DNA from: Silene latifolia
Taxonomy: Eukaryota > Streptophyta > Magnoliopsida > Caryophyllales > Caryophyllaceae
Assembly (NCBI RefSeq): GCF_048544455.1
Contig: NC_133534.1
Coordinates: forward strand, 120,738,269 to 120,802,268
Reading direction: 5' to 3'
DNA: 64,000 bases
Shown here: positions 11,726 to 23,408 of the stretch, one piece after another
Layout: the number at the start of each line of letters is the position of its first letter
Position numbering within the stretch: the stretch's first letter is position 1
Notes under the pieces: model-generated
Seen by the model: only the letters and a program-made list of their open reading frames with translations
Told to the model about the DNA's origin: nothing
Database searches by the model: none
Translations under genes and position numbers: made by a program

Positions 11726-12199
11726 ATGACTCAAAATATTGGTCGTCCATATCACCGTGTCCTGATGAGTGCCCCTGGCCACATAGATATAGACAATGGA
11801 AAATTTGCTGCCAAAAGCTTTAATCCTTTGATGAATAAGCTTATTGAGCTGGGATACTCGGTCAGTAGAATTAAGCCACAATGGGGGCCATGGGGATTAA
11901 AAGGGAGTCTACTCATTCAGTTTGGAACATCACCTGCACATGCAGAATCAGCATTTAAGTTTGATATGATGCTTCAACTCAGAGGCCATGGTAGGAACGA
12001 CTGGAATGCTCCGAATAGATCAACACTCGAACCATACCTCTGGGTAGCCACAGACGAGGATGCCTAACTTCTGAAGAATACCGTGGACTATGTCAAAGTG
12101 CCGTATGCGACCATCTTTAATGGGCAGCAGTCGGCCGGTTCAGAAAGCGTCGATGCCTACAACCAGGTTGTGGCTGTTTTCCAAGCAATGCACCCATAA
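11726..12199 (+). pseudogene. Captured XS-like domain fragment (SGS3/FDM type)
   Basis: An ATG at 11726 opens 113 codons ending in TAA at 12065-12067. The same frame continues for 43 more codons to a TAA at 12197-12199. The first part resembles the XS domain of plant SGS3 and FDM/IDN2 proteins, which bind RNA in gene silencing: a GKF segment, then KPQWGPWGLKGSLLIQFG, then HGRNDW, then PYLWVATDEDA, in the usual order and over the usual length of about 110 residues. The zinc-finger and coiled-coil parts of the full proteins are absent. It is encoded against the two transposase genes, which suggests host-gene capture by the CACTA element. The assignment is by motif pattern only. I do not recognise the 43-codon tail. 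Confidence 0.5.
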
Positions 12200-12492
12200 A
12201 GCCCCTACAAAATGTGTGTGTCTGTGGCTGAAACTTCCAAGCAACGTCGTGTGTTATTTGTTGAGTGTCAAACTGTGTGTGTCTGTATCCGCCTATCATA
12301 AGCAGTGTCGTGGGCCTGTATGAAAAGGCAACTTAAATAAAGCTAATGTGTAACCCTGTGTTCTTGTAAGATTTCCAGTACTGTTGTATAAGTAGCATCG
12401 AGAGTATCAGTGCTTTACGTTTGTATTAAATATGTAGTTCCTAAATGCAAATCTGTTAAGTGGAGATAGTTATTTAAAAAAAACTAAAAGGA

Positions 12493-12555
<63 letters not shown>

Positions 12556-12603
12556 AAAAATAAAACTAAAAATAAAAGCTAATAACTTACATTATAGACC
12601 ATC
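12200..12603. other. Spacer with (TA)n microsatellite
   Basis: This is non-coding sequence between the XS-like fragment and the 3' end of TNP2. An uninterrupted TA dinucleotide tract occupies about 12497-12552. No gene is visible. Confidence 0.7.
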
Positions 12604-15600
12604 TCAAGATCGGGGACGTTTCTTGGATGTCATAGTTTCTTCGTTAACCCAAATAACTTCACCATGGTCATCACACATATAGATGCTTTCAGTGTCCTCA
12701 TGATCAGTGTCAACATCATCGAAATAATGTACAGTGGTAGAGTGATCCATTCCCTAAGAAACGACATCCTGATCATTATCACCATTATCGGATGCACTAC
12801 TCCTTCTACTCCTTATAGACAGTACAACAGACCACTTCTTATCCATAGGATCGGTGACATAGAACACTTGTTTAGCTTGGGATGCCATTATGAAAGGATC
12901 ATCCTTATTATTGCCAACCTTACTCAGATTGACCAACCTAAATCCCATATTATCCTTTCGGACACAATGGATGTTGTTATCAACCCAGTTACATCGAAAC
13001 AAAGGCATTGTGAAATCAATGTAATCTAATACCAATATTTCTTGAATAACACCATAATAAAGGCATTTTTCCCAAATAGGCTTTTTATCTTTTGAAGTAT
13101 CAAAGTGAATTGCCTCAAATTCAGAACTCACACCACTATTTTGCATTGTGCTCAACTCATCTTGCTCGCGGGTGATAAAAGTATATCCATTAATGGCAAA
13201 ACTGTTGTAAAAGGTGACCCTGGCATTTGGACCTAAACCAAGACGTAGTAACCTAGGAGAGATGTCATCACCAGTTTGATTCTTATACTCTAAGACAATA
13301 TTCCTAAACCACTCTCCAAACGTCTTCGTATGCTCGTTTGCAATCCACTTCTCGGTCTTGTTTGGGTGATCGTATTTGAGCTCATCTTTGTGTTGTTGAA
13401 TATAAGGTTGCACCTCATCTTCGTTGTTTAGCACATACGTATGTGCTAAATGCAACATTTCACGTGTCACAATGTTTTCAACCCGGCCCCAAATACCTTT
13501 TCCGGTCATCCGGTCACTATGACGATTCTTAGGAACGCCAATCAACTCCTCAGGGGAGAGATGATCGTAACAATATGAAAGAGCTTCGTCTAAAATAGCG
13601 TGTTTAGCAATACAACCTTCCGGACGATACCGATTAGCTGTATAGTCCTTGTAGACATTCATCAATCTTTCGAAAGGATAATGGTATCTCAAGTACACGG
13701 GCCCAAGGTACAAAATCTCCCTAACCAAGTGAATGGTAAGATGAATCATGATAGTGAAGAAAGAGGGTGGAAAATACATTTCCAACTGACAAAGAGAGGT
13801 TACAACGAGGTCCTGCAATGAATCCGCGTCATCGAGGTCGATGATTTTCTCGCATATGGACTTGAAGAAGAGTCAAAATTTAGTTATAGCATATCTTACC
13901 TTTTCAGGTAAAATGAAACGAATAGCCACAGGTAGTAATTGTTGCATCAAAGTGTGACAATCATGTGACTTTAACCCGGTGAGTTTTATGTCTTGCAACG
14001 ACACTAGGCTTTTGATGTTCGATAAATAACCATGTGGCACTTTAATTCCATTCAATCATGCACATAACTCTTTTTTCTCATTCCGTGAAAGGGTAAAAGC
14101 TGCTGGCGGTAAAAATGTACGATTACCTCTCTTCTGTGGTGCCAACTCTAGCCTAATACCCATCATTTTCATATCTTCCCTAGGTGCGGGGTTATCCTTT
14201 ATTTTACCGGGAACATTCAGAAGGGTATTGGTAATATTATCACAAACACTTTTCTCAATTTGCATGAAATCGAGGCAATGCCTGCCCTCCAGGTCAGGCC
14301 AATATGGAAGTTTATCAAAAAATATGGATATTTTCCTATACCCACGAGTAGACAATTTAGAGCCGCTCTTCTTCCCATAATCTATCTCAATATGCTTTAC
14401 TTTTTGATAAACTTCATGCCCACTCAAAATTCTAGGAGGTTGACGAAGTTCTTGACTTCCATTGAATGCTTTCCGCTTCTTGCGATAACAATGGTCATGA
14501 TCCAAGAACCTCCTATTTCCCATATACACATACTTACGAGAAGACTTCAAGTATTCAGACTCGATATCCTCCCCACACAATGAACAAGCCTCTTTCCCAT
14601 GAAGTGTGTGCCCAGAAAGGTCGCCATAAGCCGGATAGTCAGATATTGTACACAATAACATCGCTCTCAAATTGAAAGTTTCGTTCTTATATGCATCAAA
14701 TGCTTCTATCCCATTATCCCACAACATTCACAAATCATCCAGAAGAGGTTCCAAATAGACATCTATATCATTTCCAGGTTATTTAGGGTCGGAAATTAAC
14801 AACAACAACATCAAATAATTTCTTTTCATGCACACATATGGAGGTAAGTTATAAATAGCCAGCACTACTGGCCAAGTACTATGTTGGCTACTCATGTTTC
14901 CGTGTGGGTTCATTCCATCAATGGACAGCGCTAGACGTAAGTTTCTATGTTTATGGCCGAACTAGGGATACTTAGCGTCGAACGATTTCCATTGCATACC
15001 ATCTACCGGGTGTCTTAGCTTTCCATCATTTATTCTTCCAGTTTCATGCCAAGTTAACATTTTTGAATCATCACTATTCGCATAAATCCTTATGAATCTT
15101 GGTATCACTGGAAAATACCACAACACCTTAGCCGGGATCCATTCCTTATCCTTATAACGCCACTCCAAACATTTAAGGCAATTGGTTAAGTTTTGATATA
15201 ATTTCCGATACAATATGCAATCATTTGGACATGCATGTATTTTCTCATCTTTCATACCCACTTCTCTTATTACTTTTTTAGCCTCATATGTCTTAACAGG
15301 TAGAACATTACCATCTGGAAGCAACTCCTTTATCAAGGTTAAAAAACTAGTGAAACACGGGTCACTCACCCCATTTGCCCCCTTGATATTATACAACTTC
15401 ACTACATCCGACATTTTTGTGAACTTACAACCAGGATACAGAGGTGCTTCAGACTCACACAACTTCTCATACATGTTGTTAAGGTCATCCCAATTAATAG
15501 TGTCATCACCTACATCTTGAAAAGCATTCGACTCATCATCATTGTCTTCATTATCTATAGACCCAACATTCAACTTGTCTACTTCCAACTAAAAAAACTC

Positions 15601-15906
15601 GGCAAACTCAGGATCATCAGTTAGCCTTTCGTATACCTCAACATCATTTTCTTCAAAGCTATTCTCGTCCTCTAATGGTTCCCCATGAAAAATCCAACGT
15701 GTATAGGATCGACTAAAACTATACTTTTTTAGGTGTATTTCAACGCCCGGAAAAGCCATATACCTAATATTACCACATCTTTCACAAGGATATGGAATAC
15801 TAGAAGAACCTTTCAAATTGTTCGCAACGACTTCATAAAATTCGGCTAAACCATCCTTATAGTTGAGGTCACTTATAGTTGATGCAATCATCCAAGTTCG
15901 AGTCAT
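12604..15906 (-). pseudogene. TNP2: TNP2-type CACTA transposase, seven in-frame stops
   Basis: A single frame from the ATG at 15906 to the TGA at 12604-12606 (1,100 codons) holds the full domain order of plant TNP2 proteins. There is an N-terminal transposase-associated domain (codons 1-80; YPCERCGN, HLKKYSFSRSYTRWIFHGE), the Transposase_21 core (about 190-620; LALSIDGMNPHG, YPAYGDLSGHTLHGKEACSLCG), a DUF4218 region (about 620-800; LPVAIRFILPEKVR) and a DUF4216 region (about 940-1020). The C-terminus KKRPRS is NLS-like. Stops occur at codons 106, 315, 376, 393, 617, 678 and 1051, yet no frameshift is needed anywhere. I see no introns in the coding part. The protein would cut and join the transposon ends. 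Confidence 0.9.
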
Positions 15907-16169
15907 TTTTGTCAATACCTATATATATATCTATATACACAGCTTGAAAATCTTAATAAGAAATAGTTAATAAGAAACATATATACCTGATTGATAAACA
16001 CGATGAGGGAGAGAAGACGGTGACAACAGTGACGGAGATGAAGACAAAGAGAGACGATCGGGGAGGAATGAAGGATGATATTTGTGTAGCAGTATTAGCT
16101 AGTGTTTGTGTTTTGTAGCGTATAGCAGAATAAAGCGATATGTACGTGGTGTTTGTTCTTTTAGTCTTC
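15907..16169 (-). promoter_or_regulatory. Leader region of TNP2
   Basis: This lies between the right subterminal repeats and the TNP2 ATG. A donor ATCAG/GTATATATG near 15975-15992 and an acceptor ATATAG/GTATTGAC near 15917 suggest a small leader intron, parallel to the leader of the TNPA/ULP1 gene. Confidence 0.45.
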
Positions 16170-16520
16170 ATAACTTCAATAACAACGGTTATTGTGTCTA
16201 CAACCGTTGTTAAAACGTATAACAACAGGTACTAATATAACCGTTGTAATTACGTTTCACTAATTTTGCGCCAAATTATTAACAACGGTTATAATGTATT
16301 ACAGAGTAAACTGTTGTTATTAGTTTTTATATTAACAACGGTTGTGCAAGTTTGACCCGTTGTTAAAACAAATGACAACGGTTAACAACACATAACCGTT
16401 TTAATTAAGTTTAGTAAAATTTCGCGCAAAGATAATTATCCATTCTACAACGTCTTTTGGTCATTTTCGTGAATAAGCGTTGTTAAAGGGCCGTTGTGGT
16501 TGCCTGGTTTTGTAGTAGTG
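16170..16520. repeat. CACTA right subterminal repeats and terminal inverted repeat
   Basis: About a dozen ACAACGGTT/AACCGTTGT motifs in inverted pairs are followed by TGTAGTAGTG at 16511-16520, the exact inverse of the left end. GCGCCAAA words are interspersed. Confidence 0.9.
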
Positions 16521-17061
16521 GATGCGCATCTCCGTTTAGCTAGTCCCGCATAGATATGCTCGTCCCGAGTGGCTTGGAAGCTGGCACGGTGGTTTCTGTT
16601 AGGAGATCCGAGCGGATCATAGGGGAGACGCCCGGATCCTAGGGCCTCAAGACGAGCGTCTTAAGATCGGGACGCTCGGGTTGTTGTGCACAGAGACGCC
16701 CGGATAGCTTGCAATCCGCTCGGATCCTGGGTCAGACACTTCTCTTTTCTTCAATCCTCAACAATCCGCGGGGATCTTGTTGGGATGCAAGGATCCTTTT
16801 ATCATTGCCCAATCTACTTTATTATCTACATAGGCCTTCTAGTATCGTCTTCCCTTTGATGCTTGGTCATTAGATGCGGTCAATTTAGCTCCATTTCACC
16901 ATGTAAATGCAAGGTTTGCACTGCTCTCTTACCAAGGAAACGTAACCTCAAAGAATATGCAAAATGGGAAACTGAAGATAGTAAATGACCCAATTATGCA
17001 CTATAAAGCATAGGACGAGGCTAATTCGAGGACTAAATGTGCTCAAATATGAGTCACATCA
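16521..17061 (-). repeat. LTR A, distal segment with U3 dyad array
   Basis: Continuation of the LTR at 4114-5295 after the GAT target duplication. The first 240 bases carry the dyad-motif array, including a perfect AAGACGAGCGTCTT at 16649-16662. The edge is ...GTCACATCA at 17061. Transcription of the element would run leftward through the TATA-like box near 5200. Confidence 0.85.
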
Positions 17062-19088
17062 AACATCCCAAAACCGAACCTTTGCTCGTCCCGAGTAAAG
17101 AGGTGACAAAAACTAGGACCCTTATTCAAACTAACCTACTAATATAGCCGATGTGAGACAATTAGCGGGTCTCACTCCACCCCTTCAACTCATAATAAGA
17201 CAACCATGAGGTAGGATGCCTTCTTTCAAGGCAAGGTGAGGCTTGCCAAAATGGCGATACATCCAATCATTAAAGCACACAAATCAAGTAATGGATGCAT
17301 CTACAAAAATGAATAGCCACTTTCCTCATCTAACTGGCGAAAATTATCTAAAGGGGAAGAAATCTAAGGGTACACATTCCATCATAGATATGGTTTCTTC
17401 AAACTACTAAGCCTAGAAGGATACCAATAAATCACCTCCAAGTTGTGTCAAGCTAGGGTACCTTTGTCCTCAATCATTAAATGCTTTCGCCAAGAGTCGA
17501 CACCCTATGGTGTTAGAAACACTGGAGGATCGCGGAATTCCCCTTCTTGCCTAGACAAGAAGAATGGACGTCCCCTCTCTACCATGCACAAAAGTGGATA
17601 CGATGGAAAAGGGATCGATAGAACTTGAGTTTCATATGGGAGTTTACTTTTTGTTGTTGTTCCTCCCCCCCCCCCCTAATTTGTGGCATTTGACATTTTG
17701 AGAACATTTCTTTTTGCCATTTATTTGATGTTTGGCATTTTCAACACTCGACAATTACCACTTTTTTCATTTCTTTTTTAACATTTTCAAAGCTACCCCA
17801 TTTGTAGTGAGAGTGCTTATATTTGAAGCATAGGAGTTTTCATTTTTGTTACTCCTCTTTTCTTTTGATGCATTTGCAAACTTTTTGACTTTTCATTTCA
17901 ATTCTTGAACTCAAATTTTGAAATTTTTTTCTGCCCATTCTCTTTGATGACAAAATGTGGTAGAATATGGATGATGGTTGCATGGTTACAAGGGTCATTT
18001 TGGAAGAAACGGTAGCCAAGGAGTTATCACACCATAAGGTACTCTTGACTAGGACTTAATCCATGGGTCAAAGGATACTAGAATGACACATCCTAGGGTG
18101 TTTTACGAGTATTCTAACAAGCAAAGTCTTAAAAAGAAAAAGTATCTACAAGGGCCTTATATACACTTGTCAAGCTTCCCCAATAGATGCTTTTACAAAA
18201 TTTTTCCTAAATGCAACTACATGCCATGATGAAACTAACATTTATGCAACCTAATGCATATGCTTCTACCAACTAGTATTTCAAAAAATCTAAATGCAAT
18301 CTTATAATCACATTGTTTATACCGTATCAATTAAAATAAAGCCACATAGTCATTAACATAAAGAGGAAAAAGGAGATTGGAAATATCATACCATGCAGTC
18401 TTCAATATCCTCATGTCTCGGATGTGGCGTACTCGATCAATGTGAAAAAGGATGAACAAACACAATATATGTACAAACACCATATATACACAAGACTACA
18501 CTATAAAGGAAATGAACATGTTTTTGGGTTTTTGCATTTTTCAAATTTTTATGGTTTTTATGTTTATGAAATAAAAGGACATGTTTTTGTATTTTTCAAA
18601 ATTTGTCAATTTTTATTATTTTTTGTTTAAAAAGTCATCTTAGAATTTCCCATCCCCACACTAGTATGGGCATTGTCCTCAATGGCCAATACGATAGGAA
18701 ATTATGCAAGCTATATGAAATGCATGATTTCTAAATGCAAACTATGTGACATATATATACAAAAGTGAATGCAAACTGAGCATATGCTATATGATGCATG
18801 AATTTTTGTTTGGTTGAAGAGCATAATTTAAATTAACTCCCAATGCATATGCCTTGAACTTCTCCAAACCAAAATAGACACTATTTCTAATGTCAAAAAT
18901 ATGGAAAGTTCACGCATAAGAGTGATATGCATGAAACTAGAATTGTCGTTTTGGATACATGGTGGGAACAATGAAAATACTCATGATCAAGAATAAAAAT
19001 ATATGAAAACAAGAGAAATAAACAAAGCTAAGGGAGGTGTAGGAAACTCACAAAGTATTGTGGCATCCTCCCAAGAGCTTTCTAATCC
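17062..19088 (-). other. 3' non-coding region and polypurine tract of Athila-like copy 2
   Basis: No coding frame is supported. On the minus strand the sequence next to LTR A is a G-rich tract (GGTTTTGGGATGTT) that would be the polypurine tract. Blocks of this region, for example around 17520-17620 and 18640-18680, recur at 51855-51955, 61130-61230 and, inverted, at 58600-58650, so this is the conserved 3' untranslated region of the family. Confidence 0.75.
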
Positions 19089-20681
19089 TCAATCATCACC
19101 CATGGCGACATCACTATCATCTCCATCATCATCATCCTCACTAGCATCTTTGTCATCATCTACCTCCATAGACCCGGAGGCTTCACCACTTTCACTTGAG
19201 CATTCTTCTTCTTCCTCACTTCCCTCTTCTTCTTCACCTTCTTCATCTTCTTCTCCACCACTCTCAACAACAACCTCCTTATCACCCATGCTAGCATCCC
19301 TAGGAGCATTAGGAAAGAAAACTTCCCTATTCGCCCAACTAGGCAAAGGACATGATGGGTCAAGAAGTCGTTGCCTAGCTAGGTGTAAGAGGGGCAGATA
19401 TTGAGCTCTATATGCATTGACTCGGTCTTCATAGGCTTGCTTGTGCATTTGTTGCATCAAAAGAGTCAAGTAATCATTCCCCACCGTAACACTTTCGAGT
19501 CGAAACTCATGGTAGGTGAACGGGTAGGGTCGAGTGATAATAGATGAGGAGGGCTCGACAATGGCCTCCCTATGGTGTTGCATTATGGACTCGGCTTCCT
19601 CGGAGAGTGGGAGAAGATAGTGTGGGCTAAGGACATTGAGCCGGCTAATTTTATTCGGTAGAATGACGGACTTGGCATCTTTTGTAAGCCACTCAAATTT
19701 GTTGTCAAGATTGTCGTTCTTGACCCAATGGAATTTTTGAATCATAGTGGCTAGAGCAATGAGGTGGCCTCCTTTAACCGGCTTATAAGTGTCATCTTTG
19801 TTAAAATTCTGGTTGAAGTGCTTTGCCAACCAAGTTACCAATCCCCCATTTACTATAAAGGCTGCACCTTCCTTGCCATGATCGATATTAAGCCACCTTT
19901 CGATCAAAAGTTCAAGAATATTGTACTTCGTGGTGAACTTTCTATCGACATTCAAGGTTGACTCGAGATAGATAAAATCAAGTTCGGTGAAGTGGTTTAT
20001 TCCCTTCCTAGCAATAAGAGTATTTCCCACTACCTTGTGCCATACCCTTATGCCCGGGTGATGAACATAAAGGGCGCGACATTCATGGATGGACTCGAAT
20101 TACCTCCCGGTAATAGCTTTCCACAAAGGGGTGGGATCATATTTTGTTGAAGGTTTCTTCGCATAAGTTGAGTCATTATCAAGACCGAAAACTTTGCCAA
20201 ACTCATTAAAGGACATCTTCCTATCCACATTCTCAAGGCCGAATTTAATATTCGTTCGAGTCTCCACCTTTGTAACTTTCAATTAACTTAGAAATTCCAA
20301 GGTGAGCGAGGGGTATGTCAACTCTTGCATATTAAACAATGTAAGAAACCCCATAGACTCAAAGAAGTTCTTGGTCCTTTCAAGGACACCCAATTTGGTC
20401 ATGGCATCTTGGCAAATAAACTTGCTGGGTAAAATCGATTTCTTAGCTAGAGACACAAAAAATTTCCTATGAGAATCGAATGTGAAAGTTATCTCAGGAT
20501 ATTTTTCTAGTTGCTCAATAACCGGGATAGAAGGAGTAGCTTCCACCATAAGAATAAGAGTTTCTTGAATTTTCATTCTTGCTTGTTGAACCACCAAAGC
20601 TTTTGAGGCTTGAAGTGCTTGTTGCCTTTTGGAAAGGTTTGGTTTTGTAGGTGCCTTGCTTCCACCTTTGGTCCTAGCCAT
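19089..20681 (-). pseudogene. ATHILA-type ORF2, copy 2, two in-frame stops
   Basis: The ATG at 20681 opens with a basic segment (MARTKGGSK), then a core that matches the plant ATHILA ORF-1/putative plant transposon protein pattern (YPSLTLEFLS; FNEFGKVFGL; PLWKAITGR; VNGGLVTWLAKHF). The tail is very acidic, with long runs of Glu and Asp (about 19089-19270). Two stops, at 20283-20285 and 20100-20102, interrupt one continuous frame of about 530 codons; no frameshift is needed. It follows the gag-protease frame with a non-coding spacer and motif array between them. Its role in Athila elements is unknown; DNA- or RNA-binding would fit the charged ends but is not shown. Confidence 0.75.
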
Positions 20682-21039
20682 TGTTCTTCTCCTTGTATGT
20701 ATCAAGAACCAAAAATTTGCTTTAATTCTTGTGTAATCCTCAAGTTTCAATAAAACCCAAATCTATTTAGGATTCTTGAATTTTGCCTTATATCCTAGAA
20801 AACCGATTCAAACTTTGAAGATTTTGATGTTTAGATGGGTTTTTGTTGATAAAGGAGTGATTTGTTTGGGTTTTGAGGGAGTTTGGAATTGATTTGGATG
20901 AATTTGGTTGGGAAAATTGATTTTTATGGATGGAGGGATTGAGGGTTTTGAGGGTTTTGGAGGTGTGTTTGTGTTTTGAATGGGTGAAATGAATTGGGAA
21001 AGGGGGGTTTTAAACCCGTAATTTTGAATTTCAGCAGGG
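20682..21039 (-). promoter_or_regulatory. Leader and TATA-like box of ORF2 (copy 2)
   Basis: Between the motif array and the ORF2 ATG. A TTTAAAA box on the minus strand near 21008-21014 lies about 25 bases from the array edge; the remaining 330 bases would be an untranslated leader. The same arrangement occurs in copy 1 and in the plus-strand relative at 56433-56559. Confidence 0.45.
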
Positions 21040-21425
21040 GAGACGAGCGTCTGCAGTTCAGGATGCTCGAATTCTTTATCATCCAGTTTGAGAAATTGTA
21101 ACCCTTGCTGAGACGAGCGTCTTTATCAGGAGACGAGCGTCTTTCTGAAGGGAGATGTGCGGATTCTTTTGAGGACGCTCGGATTCTTGGCCAGGGAGAA
21201 ATCCCAGATTTTAATAGAAGTAGGACGAGCGGATCCTCTGTAAGACGAGCGTCTTGGTTGAGACGAGCGGATTCCTTTAGAAGACACTCAGATCTTCAGT
21301 CAGAGAAAAATTTTCCTTTCCAGTTCTCTCAGGACGAGCGTTTATCTCACAGGACGCTCGGATTGCAGCCAAGACGAGCGGATTTCTCATGAGACGCTCG
21401 GATTGCTCCTGTGCCTCACGGATTT
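21040..21425. repeat. Dyad-motif array (internal, copy 2)
   Basis: About fifteen half-degenerate motifs of the GACGAGCGTCTT, GACGCTCGGATT and GACGAGCGGATT types occur in both orientations. The array is homologous to the one at 425-835. Confidence 0.85.
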
Positions 21426-21743
21426 AGTTTCACCCGTGGGTATTTCATAACCCAAGTCATTCTATCTTCGTTCCTTTGGTCTTCATTGTGGGGGCACTAC
21501 GAAGCCTTGGATAACCTAGGCAACTGTTATCCCCACACTATGTCAAAACACTACACATCAATAAATATATAAGTCCCTCCCTCACTTTCTCTCAAAATGA
21601 TAATCTTGATCAAAGCATAAAAATATAAATCCAAAATTGACAAAAATGCAATACAATAAGTAAAATGCAAGTTAAGGGGTTAGGATATTTACAAATGATG
21701 GTTTAGGGAGGACTCCACCAAACTCTCATTCATGTATGAGATG
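21426..21743. other. Non-coding spacer of Athila-like copy 2
   Basis: Spacer between the gag-protease frame and the array, closely matching 836-1154. Nothing else is recognised in it. Confidence 0.6.
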
Positions 21744-23408
21744 TCAACGAGGCATAGCCAAGGTGTTGTTGATGTTGCCCAACACCTTGAAGAAGTAATC
21801 GAAGGCTTGTTCATTGTCATTATAAAGATCTTCAATAGACCTTTGCATATGTTGTTCTTCATTGTGGCGACTTGAGTTAACATGGTCACCAAAGCCTTGG
21901 TCTTGGGTCATAGCATTACCAATATAAGGGTTGACTAACCCTTCAAACTCTTCATCCCATAGACCACATACTTCATTAGCTTGCTTTCCATTAGTATCAT
22001 GAGTTGATGAGAACAACTCCTCTTCTTTCTTGTCATTATGGCCAATGAGGCCTTCTTCTTCTCTTGTCATGAGTGGTGGTGAGCTATTCAAGCTCTCATT
22101 CTTGTTGAAACATTCTTGCTCTTTGGATGGAGCATCTTGGAGATTATCCACTTTTTTCTCCCATATGGGTGGTGATTCATTACCCATAGCTTGTCCTTTG
22201 CATTGAGATGCCAAATTCTTCCTATCACTTTCTCGGCTATAATGATCAACCATGAAACATGGCTTATGTAAGCGGGGAGGTCTCATTGTCTTGACAAGAT
22301 AAAAGTGATTGTTTCATCTACCACTTCAAGTGTGAGCTCTCTATGTTTCACGTCAATCACCGCTCCCGCGGTGTGTAAGAAAGGTCTTCCTAAAATGATA
22401 GGAATGTTGGAGTCTTCCTCCATGTCAACAACAGCAAAGTCCACCGGGATGAAGAACTTGCCAATTCTTACCGGCAAATCCTCCCATACCCCTAAAGGTG
22501 TCTTCGTTGATCGATCCGCCATTTGAAGTGTGATATTAGTGCACTTGATCTCTCCAATTCCTAGCCTTTTGCACACCGAGTATGGCATGATACTCACACC
22601 TGCCCCAAGGTCACATAGAGCTTTGTTGATCGTAGTGTCGCCAATGGTCCATGGAATAGAGAAACTTCCCAGATCCTTTAGTTTTGGAGGTGAACTTCCT
22701 TGTAGGATGGCGCTATTCACCTTGGTGAACGCAATAGTCTCTAGCTTCCGAATGGATTTCTTCTTTATAAGAATATATTTCATGTATTTCGCATAGGCCG
22801 GAACAAGGTTAATCAATTCGGTGAATGGGATTGAGACTTCCAAGTTCTTCACTATCTCCATGAACTTTCCAAGTTGTTCATCGAACTTAAGCTTAGCTTG
22901 ACGACTTGTAAATGGAAGCCTAATCACAATAGACTCTTTCTCCTTAGCCTTCTCTTCATTCTTCTTTGAAACTTCTTGAATGGTGGTGGGTTCTTCTTCT
23001 TTCATAGAGTCTTCAACTCTTTCCTTGTCAGTAGCATTCACAACATCTTCATCGATGGGCCTCTTCGGCTCTTCATACCTTGTACCACTCCTCAAATCGA
23101 TGGCACTCACTGACTCATGTCTTAGGGGATTACCTTGAGGTGGTAATTTCCCCTTTTGTCTTTGAGATCTGGAAGATGCTAATTGAGACATTTGGGTCTC
23201 CAACATCTTTGTGTGAGCTACTATGTTGTTAATGGTGATGTCTTTTGCTTGGCTATCCTTTTGCATTTGAGTGAAAAACTCTTGTTGGTTCTTTTGCATT
23301 TGGAGGACCGCTTTTTGAACATCAAAACCTTGGTTATTTGTTTGATTCTATGGAGGTTGATTTTGATAACTTTGGTGTTGATTGTAAAAGGGTCTTTGAG
23401 CTTGGTTT
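21744..23408 (-). pseudogene. gag-pro: Athila-like gag-protease, 3' part (copy 2)
   Basis: Continuation of the gag frame from 32183 after the Copia insertion. It contains the QMQK-rich coiled linker (about 23200-23300), a Lys/Glu-rich stretch, and a retropepsin-like domain around 22330-22720 (CDLGAGVSIMP, then IPIILGRPFLHTAGAVIDV). The C-terminal part (21744-22286) is in a shifted frame relative to the protease; comparison with copy 1 shows a single-base loss near 22285-22300. It ends at 21744 without any reverse transcriptase, RNase H or integrase. Confidence 0.8.

Larger units (their letters stand above)
5296..16520 (-). mobile_element. CACTA (En/Spm) DNA transposon, full length
   Basis: The left end reads CACTACTACAGA and the right end reads TGTAGTAGTG, a perfect 10-base terminal inverted repeat. 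A 3-base direct duplication, GAT, flanks it at 5293-5295 and 16521-16523. Length is 11,225 bases. Both ends carry dense subterminal repeats of ACAACGGTT-type sequence. Inside, on the minus strand, are a TNP2-type transposase gene (12604-15906) and a TNPA/ULP1-type gene (6050-10525). On the plus strand is a captured XS-like domain (11726-12199). The element sits inside an LTR, within its U3 motif array. Both large genes contain stops, so this copy is probably not autonomous, but its ends look movable. Confidence 0.95.

Noticed and set aside
19003..19404. 133-codon Ser-rich plus-strand frame
   Set aside because: It is the antisense reading of the acidic tail of ORF2 (GAA/GAT runs read as TTC/ATC and serine codons).
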